Source: a virus
IMG/VR virus record: IMGVR_UViG_3300024267_000007
Location: 1 to 51,162 of that record
Reading direction: 5' to 3' (one strand)
Length of the DNA stretch: 51,162 nt
Shown: positions 1 through 7,812 of the stretch, piece by piece
Layout: each line of letters opens with the position of its first letter
How positions within the stretch are numbered: the stretch's first letter is position 1
Position numbers and translations under genes: made by a program
The notes under the pieces: model-generated
Seen by the model: only the letters and a program-made list of their open reading frames with translations
Told to the model about the DNA's origin: nothing
The model's database searches: none

Positions 1-42
1 TTCTTTAGTTTTCTGTAATCTTGTTTCAGTTTTTGTTATCAT
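1..42 (-). CDS. Partial CDS at left edge (N-terminus only)
   Basis: The ATG at 42 opens a reading frame that runs off the left end of the window; only 14 residues (MITKTETRLQKTKE) are visible. Its ATG overlaps the TGA of the GIY-YIG/MazG gene by 3-4 nt (ATGA), which suggests translational coupling in one leftward operon. Function cannot be judged from so little sequence. Confidence 0.6.
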   Translation of the reverse strand, partial: MITKTETRLQKTKE

Positions 43-836
43 AGGGTTTGTTTTACAAATGTTCCGTTTATCATTTCGCCTTTCCGCTTAGCTATAACGT
101 TGTAGGCACTGCTGATGCAGTCTTCTATATTGTGCCCTCTTAACTTTGCTAAATTAGTTAATACAACAACCATATCACCGATAGCATCAATTACTTCAGG
201 TTCATCGTTTTTTAATATAGCTTGAGCTAACTCTCCTGCTTCTTCCATCAGTTTTACAAATTGAGTTCTAGCATCACCAGATCTATATATACCTTTATCA
301 CTAGCCCATTCTCTTATTAATTCAAATTGATCTTGATAAGAATATAACTTTTCTGGATATGTAGAATTAGTTGTATCTGTAGATTCATTAATATATCTAT
401 CAAAAGCTTTATTGTATATATAACATCTATTATTATTATACATAGAAGTTTTAACATTTAATAATATCCAATTTATATTTTCTTTGGTTATTTCAAATTT
501 ATAACCTTGAGGCGTCTCCCACTTTAAGCCTATATTATCCATTAAGTTACCTCTTAATTTGTAAACAGGTACTGGAAATGTAGTTGTTTGATCTGTAGGG
601 TTTAATTTCATTCGATTTGATTTTTTAGTTAAAAAATTATATTTTTGTCTGTCAACTTTATACCCATAAGACTTTTGAAGTTCTATTTCCTTGTCAGATA
701 TATAATCTATATCATCGCTAGTAAGTAGAACTTCGTATTCGTCTGCGGTATAACCTTGTTGCCGCGTAACTCTATCTTTAAGATTACGTGTTATTCCTAT
801 TTTTTTACCTGGAATATGGTATAAATAATATGTCAT
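39..836 (-). CDS. GIY-YIG-like / MazG-type NTP pyrophosphohydrolase fusion
   Basis: This is a 265-residue protein. The C-terminal ~80 residues carry the MazG-type signature (LMEEAGELAQAI, then EVIDAIGDMVVV about ten residues later), the metal-binding EExxE...ExxD pattern of all-alpha nucleotide pyrophosphohydrolases that hydrolyse (d)NTPs to monophosphates. The N-terminus (YYLYHIPGKKIGITRNLKDR) resembles the first strands and Arg helix of GIY-YIG nucleases, but the whole catalytic set is not evident. The start is placed at the ATG at 836, because upstream GTG and TTG codons would overlap the thymidylate-synthase-family gene; the chosen ATG lies 7 nt after that gene's stop. Next to a nucleotide-metabolism gene, it may reshape dNTP pools or lower ppGpp-like signals. 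The MazG call is firm; the GIY-YIG call is tentative. Confidence 0.75.
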   Translation of the reverse strand: MTYYLYHIPGKKIGITRNLKDRVTRQQGYTADEYEVLLTSDDIDYISDKEIELQKSYGYKVDRQKYNFLTKKSNRMKLNPTDQTTTFPVPVYKLRGNLMDNIGLKWETPQGYKFEITKENINWILLNVKTSMYNNNRCYIYNKAFDRYINESTDTTNSTYPEKLYSYQDQFELIREWASDKGIYRSGDARTQFVKLMEEAGELAQAILKNDEPEVIDAIGDMVVVLTNLAKLRGHNIEDCISSAYNVIAKRKGEMINGTFVKQTL

Positions 837-843
837 ATTGTTT

Positions 844-1677
844 TTATTTACCAACACTCAGCTCTGCCTTGATTGCAGGATAAGGATTGTAGTTTTTTAG
901 ATTTATATTGTCTTTATTTGGTATAAATAACTCAGAGGAGTCATTAAACTCAATTAATTTTATACCAGAGTTAAGATCTAATTCAGGAAGCTTGCGCTTA
1001 GATCTTCTTCTATACTCCCTTGCTTGCTCTAAATGGTTATTGTATAAATGACAATCACCGAGTTGACCAATAAGTTGACCGGCTTTTAAACCAGCACCTT
1101 TAGCTAACATTTCCAATAATAAACCATACATTGTAATATCGTAAGGTAAACCTAAGAACACATCAGCTGATCTTTGTTGCCACATCAAATCCATAACACC
1201 GTCGTTAATATAAACTTGAAAAGCATAATGACACGGAGGAAGTACCATATCATTAATCTCATGTGGAGCCCATGCACTAACCATAAGGCGTCTTGAGTCA
1301 GGGTTTGTTATAATGCTATACACAAGATTTTTTAGTTGATCCACGCCGCTAAAATCACGCCACTGTTTTCCATATACAGGGCCTAATGTTTCATCTGTTC
1401 TACCTGAGCGTTCATAATCCGGTCTCCAGTATTTAACACCGTTATCTTCTAAATACTTAAGATCAGTTCTACCGTTTAGTATCCAAAGCAATTCCGTTTT
1501 TGCTGCATTAAAACTTATCTTCTTTCCTGTGAGTATAGGGAAGCCCAGTGACATATCGTGTCTAATCGTTCTTCCGAAGACAGACTTCGTCCCAGTCTCT
1601 GTTCGATCTGATTTATCCACTCCTTTGTCGAGTATTTCTGATAATAATCCTTTGTATTCATTTTCTATGTTTCTCAT
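844..1677 (-). CDS. Thymidylate-synthase-family enzyme, possibly dCMP-specific (hydroxymethylase or methylase)
   Basis: The 277-residue protein aligns by eye over its full length with ThyA: DRTETGT near residue 25, ELLWILNG near 62, the LGPVYGKQWR block, PDSRR phosphate-binding arginines near 127-130, the nucleophile in PPCH (Cys149) and GDCHLYNNH. The key difference is at LPYDITMYG: the Asn that reads the dUMP pyrimidine (LPFNIASYA in E. coli ThyA) is Asp (Asp180). Asp at this place is the mark of T4 dCMP hydroxymethylase, and engineered Asn-to-Asp ThyA variants act on dCMP. The enzyme may therefore make 5-hydroxymethyl-dCMP or 5-methyl-dCMP for modified phage DNA, not dTMP. The start at ATG 1677 matches the conserved N-terminus; a longer frame to 1728 is judged spurious. 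Confidence 0.85.
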   Translation of the reverse strand: MRNIENEYKGLLSEILDKGVDKSDRTETGTKSVFGRTIRHDMSLGFPILTGKKISFNAAKTELLWILNGRTDLKYLEDNGVKYWRPDYERSGRTDETLGPVYGKQWRDFSGVDQLKNLVYSIITNPDSRRLMVSAWAPHEINDMVLPPCHYAFQVYINDGVMDLMWQQRSADVFLGLPYDITMYGLLLEMLAKGAGLKAGQLIGQLGDCHLYNNHLEQAREYRRRSKRKLPELDLNSGIKLIEFNDSSELFIPNKDNINLKNYNPYPAIKAELSVGK

Positions 1678-1912
1678 AATAATATTTTGAGTATTCAAAT
1701 ATTTTTGTCCATATATCGTTTTTACCATAAGTCTCAGGGCTTGTATGGGTGTTACCGTTGTTAACTATATCTATATACCATTCAGAATTGTTTTTAGCTT
1801 TTGCTGATATACATATATTATTTCTAACGCACCATCTATATGCTTCCCACTGTTCCTCTTTATGAGGTGGGCTACCCATATTAACTGCTTTCTTTTTATT
1901 ACCACTACCCAT
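1658..1912 (-). CDS. Small hypothetical protein
   Basis: This 84-residue protein is not recognised. It has a basic N-terminus (MGSGNKKKAV) and an aromatic C-terminal helix (IFEYSKYYYEKHRK), with a WCVRNN stretch in the middle. It begins directly after the primase-helicase stop codon and overlaps the start of the thymidylate-synthase-family gene by 20 nt, so it belongs to the same leftward operon. No catalytic motif is visible. Confidence 0.6.
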   Translation of the reverse strand: MGSGNKKKAVNMGSPPHKEEQWEAYRWCVRNNICISAKAKNNSEWYIDIVNNGNTHTSPETYGKNDIWTKIFEYSKYYYEKHRK

Positions 1913-3628
1913 TTATTCCCAGGGCATTTTTTCACCACCTATATCTAATGGCTCGTGAGGTATAAAGCAACCTGACTTTGGTTCCCATTTAAAATGTGCT
2001 TCAGCACCATTCTCTCCTAAGTTTTGAAACTTAACCTTAAGAACTTTACACTTAACAGTCTTAGCTTCATAATCTCTATGAACTAATAGCCCGTGATAAG
2101 AAGCATCGTACCATTCACCACCTCCTTTAATGTTATACATAGTAGGCTCTTCAATCTTGCCGTCTTTGTCTTTATACATTTTAGTAGGATGAGCTACAAT
2201 AAATACAAGTACATCAAACTTTTTAGCAAAGATTTCTATCTTGCTTAAGTATTCCATAGTGTACCTATTAACGTCTTCCGTCTTACAATCTACATCTCTA
2301 ACCTTATTAAAAGGATCTATTACTAAGCATTTAATACCTTTACGCTTAACAAGTTCAGCCGCTTTCTTTAAAACAGACTCTAATGTGTAGCGTTCCATAT
2401 CTATATGAAAGTAATTACTATTACAGTGATCAGCTATTTGATTCCACTTATCGCCGCCGATATCATCTCTTGTTGGCATACCTTGCCAAGTCTTACGCAT
2501 TAATTTGTGAGCGTGCAGATAGGTAGGTACATTCTCAGGCGAAGCGAAAGCTGTTTTCCAGCCATAGTTTGCATTATAACCGACAACCATTTGGTCGACA
2601 AAATCACTTTTACCGGAAGAAGGAATACCAGTGACAGTAATAAATTGACCGGTATAAGTTGAAAAGATATCATCAAAGTTTGGAAGACCAACTTGAAATC
2701 CTTTTTTGAAACCATTCCTAACAAAGTCAGTAATCTCATCTTCGATGTCTCTGAAAGTAGTAACATTCTCAAGCGGTACCGGTTTTGCTCCTGTAATTCT
2801 AGCCGTAAGTTTGTCTGCTCCATATTTTTGTAGGTATTCATTTGCATCTTTACAATCTTCAAATGTTGATAGAAAACAAATTTCAGATCCTAGCCTTCTA
2901 ATTAACTCTGTTTGTAATGCTTGTCCAGCTTCGTCAGAGTCTACAGCTAATATAATCTTTTCTTTATCTTCAAAGTAATCAATACAACTATCTAAGTAGT
3001 CTAAGTTATTAGAGTTAAGTGTTGCTCCATTAGGAACTGATATAGCGTTTGTAATACCTGCTTCATGTAATGCTAATACATCCATTTCACCCTCTACTAT
3101 AACACAATATTCATATCCTACAATACTATCTATATTATAAAATACTTTCTCAGCACCCTTATATAATTTAAAGTTCTTTCTTCCATCACGGTATTTAACA
3201 TTAGTTAATTCGCCGCCCATAAAATAATTGAACTTTATTACATTCTCGGTTTTACCGGTCTGTGGCATCCACTCAGGACCCTCACTAATTTTTAAATCAA
3301 TGAGAGTCTGTTGTGAAATACCTCTTGTTTTAAACCATTCTTCAACCTTAGTGCTCGGTTGCTCAACAACAATAGGTTCAGGTTTAATATACACTTTTTC
3401 AGCTTTACCCTTACGCTTGTAAGTATGAAGTTGAAATGATGTATTACAATTGTGACAAGTACCGAGACCCCGTTCCCAGTCATAAGAAGCACACTTCGCT
3501 TTCTTATTCGCAGGTTTTCTAGTATGAGAACAATTAGGGCATATACCCTGCTTCTTCCCTTGCTCTAGACCATGCTGATTGAACGTGTCAATCGCAAATC
3601 CATTGATCTCTGTAGTCTCTATTTGCAT
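1913..3628 (-). CDS. Bifunctional DNA primase-helicase (T7 gp4 / Twinkle type)
   Basis: The 571-residue protein has the domain order of phage T7 gp4. An N-terminal zinc-binding domain (CPNC at 30-33, CHNC at 58-61) recognises the primer template. A TOPRIM domain carries EGEMD (179-183) and AVDSDEAG with the DxD at 230-232. A RecA-like helicase domain has the Walker A GIPSSGKS (334-341) and a Walker B-like CLVIDPFN near 435, followed by an IVAHPTKM segment. It should unwind the fork and lay primers for a DNA polymerase that is not in this window. It sits upstream of the thymidylate-synthase-family gene and downstream of SSB in the leftward replication operon. Confidence 0.93.
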   Translation of the reverse strand: MQIETTEINGFAIDTFNQHGLEQGKKQGICPNCSHTRKPANKKAKCASYDWERGLGTCHNCNTSFQLHTYKRKGKAEKVYIKPEPIVVEQPSTKVEEWFKTRGISQQTLIDLKISEGPEWMPQTGKTENVIKFNYFMGGELTNVKYRDGRKNFKLYKGAEKVFYNIDSIVGYEYCVIVEGEMDVLALHEAGITNAISVPNGATLNSNNLDYLDSCIDYFEDKEKIILAVDSDEAGQALQTELIRRLGSEICFLSTFEDCKDANEYLQKYGADKLTARITGAKPVPLENVTTFRDIEDEITDFVRNGFKKGFQVGLPNFDDIFSTYTGQFITVTGIPSSGKSDFVDQMVVGYNANYGWKTAFASPENVPTYLHAHKLMRKTWQGMPTRDDIGGDKWNQIADHCNSNYFHIDMERYTLESVLKKAAELVKRKGIKCLVIDPFNKVRDVDCKTEDVNRYTMEYLSKIEIFAKKFDVLVFIVAHPTKMYKDKDGKIEEPTMYNIKGGGEWYDASYHGLLVHRDYEAKTVKCKVLKVKFQNLGENGAEAHFKWEPKSGCFIPHEPLDIGGEKMPWE

Positions 3629-3649
3629 AGGTTATTTAATTTAATTTAA

Positions 3650-3757
3650 TTATTCTTCGTCTCTACAATGAGGACATATGTCACAAAATTCAAAATCCTC
3701 TATAGTCATACCAGCATGGCATATTTGACACGCTGTTTCTCCGTTATTCTTATACAT
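3650..3757 (-). CDS. Very small zinc-ribbon protein
   Basis: A 35-residue protein with paired cysteines: ACQIC at 9-13 and CDICPHC at 25-31, a CxxC...CxxCxxC pattern typical of a zinc ribbon. It ends in an acidic RDEE tail. The ATG at 3757 is chosen because longer readings of the frame would run back through the SSB coding region. It lies between SSB and the primase-helicase, so an accessory role in replication or transcription is a guess from position. Confidence 0.55.
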   Translation of the reverse strand: MYKNNGETACQICHAGMTIEDFEFCDICPHCRDEE

Positions 3758-3806
3758 ATATAATAAAGTTTTGTATCTTAAATAAGAACTATTACTTGTT
3801 CTAAAT

Positions 3807-4124
3807 TTAGAATGGTAGATCATCATCTGCAGGAGCAAACGATTGAGCAGGTGCCGCTTGCTGAGGTTGATCTGTTCTAGGAGCTGCTGCAACGTTATCG
3901 CCATTAGTCCATACGACTTTGACATTACCTAAATAAACTTTAGCTACTTTTGCTTCGCGCTCTTCTTTTGATTGTTCTACTACTACTGGGCCTTGATTAC
4001 CAAACTGATCAACTTCATCATTGATAGTGATAGTGATTGGTAAATAAGATCCTTTTTTCCCTTTGTATATTTTATCCTTAGGGATCTCGTTTAAATTAAT
4101 ATTTGCTTTGATAATGCTAGCCAT
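3807..4124 (-). CDS. ssb: Single-stranded DNA-binding protein (SSB-like)
   Basis: A 105-residue protein with a compact beta-rich body (SYLPITITINDEVDQFGNQG, KVYLGNVKVVW), a low-complexity Pro/Ala/Gln linker and the acidic tip DDDLPF. That tip is the hallmark by which SSB proteins dock replication and repair partners. Its place beside exonuclease, ERF annealing protein and primase-helicase genes fits. It is shorter than bacterial SSB (about 170 residues) and the OB fold is inferred, not proven. The acidic tip is the strongest evidence. Confidence 0.8.
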   Translation of the reverse strand: MASIIKANINLNEIPKDKIYKGKKGSYLPITITINDEVDQFGNQGPVVVEQSKEEREAKVAKVYLGNVKVVWTNGDNVAAAPRTDQPQQAAPAQSFAPADDDLPF

Positions 4125-4128
4125 AATT

Positions 4129-4296
4129 TTAGTATGTATTTAATTGATTAAACATTCTTGTTAATTGTTCTTTGTTTGCACCAGTTGTTCTCCGTAGATT
4201 ATCTACTGCTTTTACATGTGTTTGGTTTCTGTAAAAGTTAGATTCATTTGTTCTCATACCTGTTACTGTGCATACTCTTTTTTTACTTCTTGCCAT
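4129..4296 (-). CDS. Small basic hypothetical protein
   Basis: A 55-residue basic protein beginning MARSKKRVCTVTGMRTNESN and ending in a helix-prone segment. It fits exactly between the exonuclease gene (4 nt gap) and the SSB gene, all leftward. The Lys/Arg-rich N-terminus suggests nucleic-acid contact, but no family is recognised. Confidence 0.65.
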   Translation of the reverse strand: MARSKKRVCTVTGMRTNESNFYRNQTHVKAVDNLRRTTGANKEQLTRMFNQLNTY

Positions 4297-4300
4297 TTGA

Positions 4301-5041
4301 TTAAAGTGTTTGATTAATAAAATAATTTTTTGGATCGAAATCCGGATTTTCGTAAAACAATTTCCATTGCTCTACTGCTTGTTGTACTTTTTCCTTACCG
4401 CTTTCATAGAAAGATTCAGAACAATCGAAGATACCTAGCTGTCTTGTTTTTTTATCTATTGCAATAAATACCAAGTCATAACCGAATAGCTTACGATATA
4501 TGTACGCTTGACTGTCGTAATTGTAACGGAAAGCTGAGCTTCTGAATTTAGTTATATCACCTGTTGTTTTCAAATCAATTACTAATTGATCATCGTGATT
4601 AACAATATCTGCTTTACCTTTCCACCATAATCCTTCAATCTTTTTAATTCCAGGTTGTTCGTATTCAACATTGACACCGTTTATTAAACTTTTACAAACA
4701 TCATTCGAGTTCATAGTATCGATTAACAATTCTAGGTTGTCTACTTCATGTTGTAACAAACACATTTCTCCACCTGAAATCTCTCTGTACGCTTTTGTAT
4801 TTCTAGTTGTTGATTCAATTATCCTATACTTTTTAAGCTTCTCTGGCTCAAGTATTGCTGTGTGAAAATAACCACCAATCAAGAAATTAATATTTGGTTT
4901 TTGTGGAGCGCCTAGCGCAAGAGGATTTGTTAACAATGTTGAGATGTCTGAATTACTTCTAAACTGTTTTCCAAAGTCGCCGTAGTAATCTTCGTCGCTT
5001 CTAAGCCTTTCTAATACCTCACTCTTGTTAAAATCTTCCAT
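4301..5041 (-). CDS. PD-(D/E)XK exonuclease (RecE / YqaJ-like)
   Basis: The 246-residue protein shows the PD-(D/E)XK nuclease core. GKADIV holds the first Asp (145), VIDLKTTGD gives Asp156-x-Lys158, and YDSQAYIY supplies the conserved Gln helix (near 178) seen in RecE, YqaJ and DUF3799 exonucleases. An upstream GGYFHTAILEPE segment matches the GxxxHxxxLEP helix of this family. It would resect 5' ends of dsDNA to make 3' overhangs for the adjacent ERF annealing protein, which lies 1 nt away. Together they form a phage recombination pair. Confidence 0.85.
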   Translation of the reverse strand: MEDFNKSEVLERLRSDEDYYGDFGKQFRSNSDISTLLTNPLALGAPQKPNINFLIGGYFHTAILEPEKLKKYRIIESTTRNTKAYREISGGEMCLLQHEVDNLELLIDTMNSNDVCKSLINGVNVEYEQPGIKKIEGLWWKGKADIVNHDDQLVIDLKTTGDITKFRSSAFRYNYDSQAYIYRKLFGYDLVFIAIDKKTRQLGIFDCSESFYESGKEKVQQAVEQWKLFYENPDFDPKNYFINQTL

Positions 5042-5042
5042 A

Positions 5043-5594
5043 CTATAGTGTTGTTAATTTTGTTTCTATCTCTTTAGAGATATTGTATTTAGCTTTTATA
5101 GCATCTAACTTACCTCCTTTTTTAATAAACTCGACCGCTTTTGGATAAGCTGGATCTTTTTCTGAGGTTAATGTGTTTTTTGCTTTTGGTGCTTTACCGT
5201 GTGCATTTGTAGCATCGCTGTCTGCTGTATCATCAATTAAGAATAAATTACCTAATGAGTATTTTTTTCCATAACTGGATGAACTACCGAATTTTTGAGG
5301 CATTTGCATACCCTTTTGATCAAGGTCAACGCCGACTACAGCAGTTGCATGTATAGCATCAGCTCCATCTGTTATCGTAGCTTTCGATTCCATTATTGGA
5401 AAAGGATCGGTAGCTATTAACGATTCATTAACCGTTACTGATACACCTAATTCTAATAAAAAAGGTTTAGTAGCTTCTAATATATCTTCAGCAGATCTGA
5501 AATTGTATCTACCAAAAGAATTGAACCTACTCTTTTTTGATTTAAACCGCGTTTGAATTGACGCTAGTTTTTGGTTTAATGTTTGTGTTTCCAT
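5043..5594 (-). CDS. erf: ERF-family single-strand annealing recombinase
   Basis: The 183-residue protein has the ERF core. FGRYNFRSAEDILEATKPFL near residue 27 is typical (RYxYxxxxDIxxxxxPLL), and SSSSYGKKYSLGNLFLIDD near 103 matches the GxxxSYxxRYxLxxLF motif. The C-terminus is Lys-rich and variable, as usual. It likely anneals complementary ssDNA made by the exonuclease encoded just downstream, with SSB as partner. The length is normal for phage ERF proteins. Confidence 0.88.
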   Translation of the reverse strand: METQTLNQKLASIQTRFKSKKSRFNSFGRYNFRSAEDILEATKPFLLELGVSVTVNESLIATDPFPIMESKATITDGADAIHATAVVGVDLDQKGMQMPQKFGSSSSYGKKYSLGNLFLIDDTADSDATNAHGKAPKAKNTLTSEKDPAYPKAVEFIKKGGKLDAIKAKYNISKEIETKLTTL

Positions 5595-5647
5595 ATTAAT
5601 ATAATTACGTATTTAGTATTCTTTTTACTTTACTCTATTGACTTAAA

Positions 5648-6406
5648 TTAAAGGTAATCAAGCACTTGCGAGTGATCTACGTTATCTATTAGCGTTTGTA
5701 CTGCTTGCTTTTTCAACTCTGAAACAGTAACATAATAGCGCTTACCTTTGATATCTAATATCTCTGCAATCTCTTTTGCTGAGTGCTTATCACAATCTAA
5801 ACCATAAGACAACCTCAATACTTCATACTCTCTTGCGTCTAAATGTTTTTTCATTAGACTTTTCAAGTAAGCATTCATTAAGTGAATGTTATAAGGCTCA
5901 GACTTATCAGGTATTGATTCACTCCAGGATTCACCTTCATCTTCGTCGCTTCTAGCCGTGTCTATACTTAAAAACACTGAGTTGAAAAACAAAGCAACCG
6001 CTTTTTTATCATCAGGATTTTTACGTATTTCATTTAGCTTATGTTCTGGTATTCTAATGTTACCCCTACATATATCTATACGTCTTCTAATAGCTCCTTT
6101 GATTCGCTTGCTTAAGAATGACTTTAATGTTTTTTCAACGTCCTCAGACTCGTGTAAAACAGTCCAGTCTAATCGGTCAACAGCCTTAACTAATCCTTCA
6201 CAACCGCATTGTATCAGATCATTGATGCTTAATACACCTGATGCTTGATCAGATGTAGAAAACTTTCTAGCTAAGTTCTCAACTAATGGTATAAACTTTA
6301 CTATAAGTTGATCTCTTGTATATTCATCCCAAAACAAACCTTCAGGCATAGATCTTTTTAGATCTTCTTTATACCTTATATAGTTTTGTATATTGTATTT
6401 TTTCAT
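5648..6406 (-). CDS. Phage RNA polymerase sigma factor (sigma-70 family)
   Basis: A 252-residue protein with two sigma domains. Region 2 (LVENLARKFS, INDLIQCGCEGLVKAVDRLD, FLSKRIKGAIRRRI) binds core RNA polymerase and opens the -10 element. Region 4 (LDAREYEVLRLSYGLD, then SAKEIAEILDIKGKRYYVTV) is a helix-turn-helix for -35 contacts. Between them is a 60-residue spacer without an obvious region 3. The ATG at 6406 is chosen over the upstream GTG at 6427 because the promoter -10 block GATAATATA covers that GTG; the ATG lies about 14 nt downstream of the -10 block. It may direct host polymerase to middle or late promoters, or to the twelve-copy leftward motif. Confidence 0.85.
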   Translation of the reverse strand: MKKYNIQNYIRYKEDLKRSMPEGLFWDEYTRDQLIVKFIPLVENLARKFSTSDQASGVLSINDLIQCGCEGLVKAVDRLDWTVLHESEDVEKTLKSFLSKRIKGAIRRRIDICRGNIRIPEHKLNEIRKNPDDKKAVALFFNSVFLSIDTARSDEDEGESWSESIPDKSEPYNIHLMNAYLKSLMKKHLDAREYEVLRLSYGLDCDKHSAKEIAEILDIKGKRYYVTVSELKKQAVQTLIDNVDHSQVLDYL

Positions 6407-6410
6407 ATCA

Positions 6411-6446
6411 TATATATTATCGTGCACTCATCGTGTCCGTTCTGTA
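6411..6446 (-). promoter_or_regulatory. Leftward promoter motif, copy 1 (before sigma factor)
   Basis: Minus-strand blocks TACAGAACGGACACGA and GATAATATATATGATA are separated by 9 bp. This copy directly precedes the sigma-factor gene and leaves a very short leader. Block 1 is the most diverged of the set (GGACACGA in place of AAACACGA). Confidence 0.65.
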
Positions 6447-6449
6447 ATT

Positions 6450-7070
6450 TTAAAATTCTTTGTTTAAAAGTGATTTTTCTTTTTTAAGTTCATTATTCAT
6501 ATTCCTGTGTATAGTTCTTGTAGAACAATTTAAAGACTCAGCTAACTTACTTATAGTTATTTTTTGATTGTCATGGTTTATTAATAGCATAGCGTCATAT
6601 ATTTCACTTGATGAAATTTTGTTTCTACCTATCATTTGACCTACTATAGTAAGCTTTTGTCGCATATCTAACCCTGAACTATCTTTAAATATTATTTTAC
6701 GAAGCTTATTAGGCGGAGGTTTTTCCAAATCCATAAGTGAAACATCGTATAACATAGTTTGTAATAGTTGCTCAGATACATTAAATGTTACGAAGCCTTT
6801 AGTTTTATCACATATATACTCAATCAATGCGCTAAACGAGTCTTGATCCAATTGTGGATTCAAGTACCATAATACATACATATGCCACTTAAGGCTCTTA
6901 TATGTATTTATTTTAGCTTTAGAGTTAAACAAAGTATAACATTCATGCGTTCCATTTTCATAAAACTTACCCCAATCAAAAGTTTCTGTAGGTAAATCAT
7001 TTACTGGATCACGTCTGTATATTATACGATGCAACTCTAAATATCTTGTATTTCTTTCGTACTGTGACAT
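6450..7070 (-). CDS. Helix-turn-helix DNA-binding protein, candidate regulator
   Basis: A 206-residue protein whose last ~40 residues form a clear HTH (KITISKLAESLNCSTRTIHR, followed by a basic tail NNELKKEK). The N-terminal ~150 residues are not recognised and may be a dimerisation or effector domain. Its ATG (7068-7070) lies inside dyad A (7063-7109), which suggests it controls its own synthesis. Two further dyads at 12961 and 14473 would be its other targets. That assignment is inference; a primase-associated or replication-initiator HTH is an alternative. Confidence 0.65.
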   Translation of the reverse strand: MSQYERNTRYLELHRIIYRRDPVNDLPTETFDWGKFYENGTHECYTLFNSKAKINTYKSLKWHMYVLWYLNPQLDQDSFSALIEYICDKTKGFVTFNVSEQLLQTMLYDVSLMDLEKPPPNKLRKIIFKDSSGLDMRQKLTIVGQMIGRNKISSSEIYDAMLLINHDNQKITISKLAESLNCSTRTIHRNMNNELKKEKSLLNKEF

Positions 7071-7109
7071 TAGCCTCTTACTATTATTATATACTAGCTA
7101 TCGTCACAC
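7063..7109. promoter_or_regulatory. Dyad A: 47-bp interrupted palindrome, candidate operator
   Basis: On the minus strand it begins GTGTGACGATAGCTAG and ends AGAGGCTAATGTCACA. Outer arms GTGAC/GTCAC and inner arms AGC/GCT are symmetric around an AT-rich centre. It spans from the stop codon of the 7109-7330 gene to the start codon of the HTH gene. Closely similar dyads lie at 12961-13008 and 14473-14519. Confidence 0.65.
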
Positions 7110-7330
7110 TAGTACACTATTAATTTTAATCTTCTGTTATACTTTTTTAAAAGCTTTGCTTTATTTTCTACATTACTGTATATAACAGTTATACCTTTAT
7201 TAAATTGAAATTCACCTTTAAAAGATTCAGCAATTATTTCACCGTGTAGCTCTGCTATCTTTAAGTGAAGAAACTTCACGTGTTTTGCTTTTCTTCTGTT
7301 CTTTTTGAATTTTTGTATTAATGTTCGCAT
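7109..7330 (-). CDS. Small basic hypothetical protein
   Basis: A 73-residue, very basic protein (MRTLIQKFKKNRRKAKHVKF at the N-terminus, LLKKYNRRLKLIVY at the C-terminus). It overlaps the 3' end of the next upstream gene by 13 nt and ends at dyad A. The composition suggests nucleic-acid binding, but no family is recognised. Confidence 0.6.
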   Translation of the reverse strand: MRTLIQKFKKNRRKAKHVKFLHLKIAELHGEIIAESFKGEFQFNKGITVIYSNVENKAKLLKKYNRRLKLIVY

Positions 7331-7812
7331 AATTCGTTGATGTTGTGTGGACGTATAATTTTCTGCTCATTTTTGTTTTTTACTGTGTGTTTTTCGTTTT
7401 CGTAATAATTCCAGTAGCCAAGTACGCTATTACCGTTGACTTTATATTCGTCAGGCATACATTGCGGTGGCTGCTCGAAAGCTTTATCAGATATACCGTT
7501 AGGCAAAGTGTATAGCACATCGCGGCATTTAGCGATTGTAAGATGTTCTTTACCGTAACGTTTTGTATATTCTTTACCAAGAGCTAACATATGTTCGTAT
7601 GCCCACATATATGCTTCGGCAGAGGATCTAACCCATATAGCTGACGGATGGTTTTTATGCGTAGCTTTATATGGTATATCAATATTAGTACCTAACTCGT
7701 GATGAGCTGTACATAATAGTTGTGCGGTTTCAAGTATCATTTTTACAACGTGCTTATTGTATTGATACTTAGCTGCTTGCACAGGATCGTGAGATAGATA
7801 AAATATATTCAT
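7318..7812 (-). CDS. Conserved phage protein (MNIFYL...HVVKMILETAQLL family)
   Basis: A 164-residue protein of a widespread phage family known by its N-terminus MNIFYLSHDPVQAAKYQYNK, then HVVKMILETAQLLCTAHHEL and KATHKNHPSAIWVRSS. Members are sometimes annotated as pyrimidine-dimer DNA glycosylase-like, but I cannot confirm that activity from sequence. Conserved His, Glu and Arg residues suggest an enzyme. It overlaps the start of the upstream gene by 1 nt (coupled translation) and carries one copy of the 9-mer TGTATAGCA at 7509. Confidence 0.7.
   Translation of the reverse strand: MNIFYLSHDPVQAAKYQYNKHVVKMILETAQLLCTAHHELGTNIDIPYKATHKNHPSAIWVRSSAEAYMWAYEHMLALGKEYTKRYGKEHLTIAKCRDVLYTLPNGISDKAFEQPPQCMPDEYKVNGNSVLGYWNYYENEKHTVKNKNEQKIIRPHNINELCEH

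Noticed and set aside
1678-1728. Longer start for the thymidylate-synthase-family gene
   Set aside because: The conserved ThyA start matches the ATG at 1677; the upstream 17 codons lie inside the previous gene.
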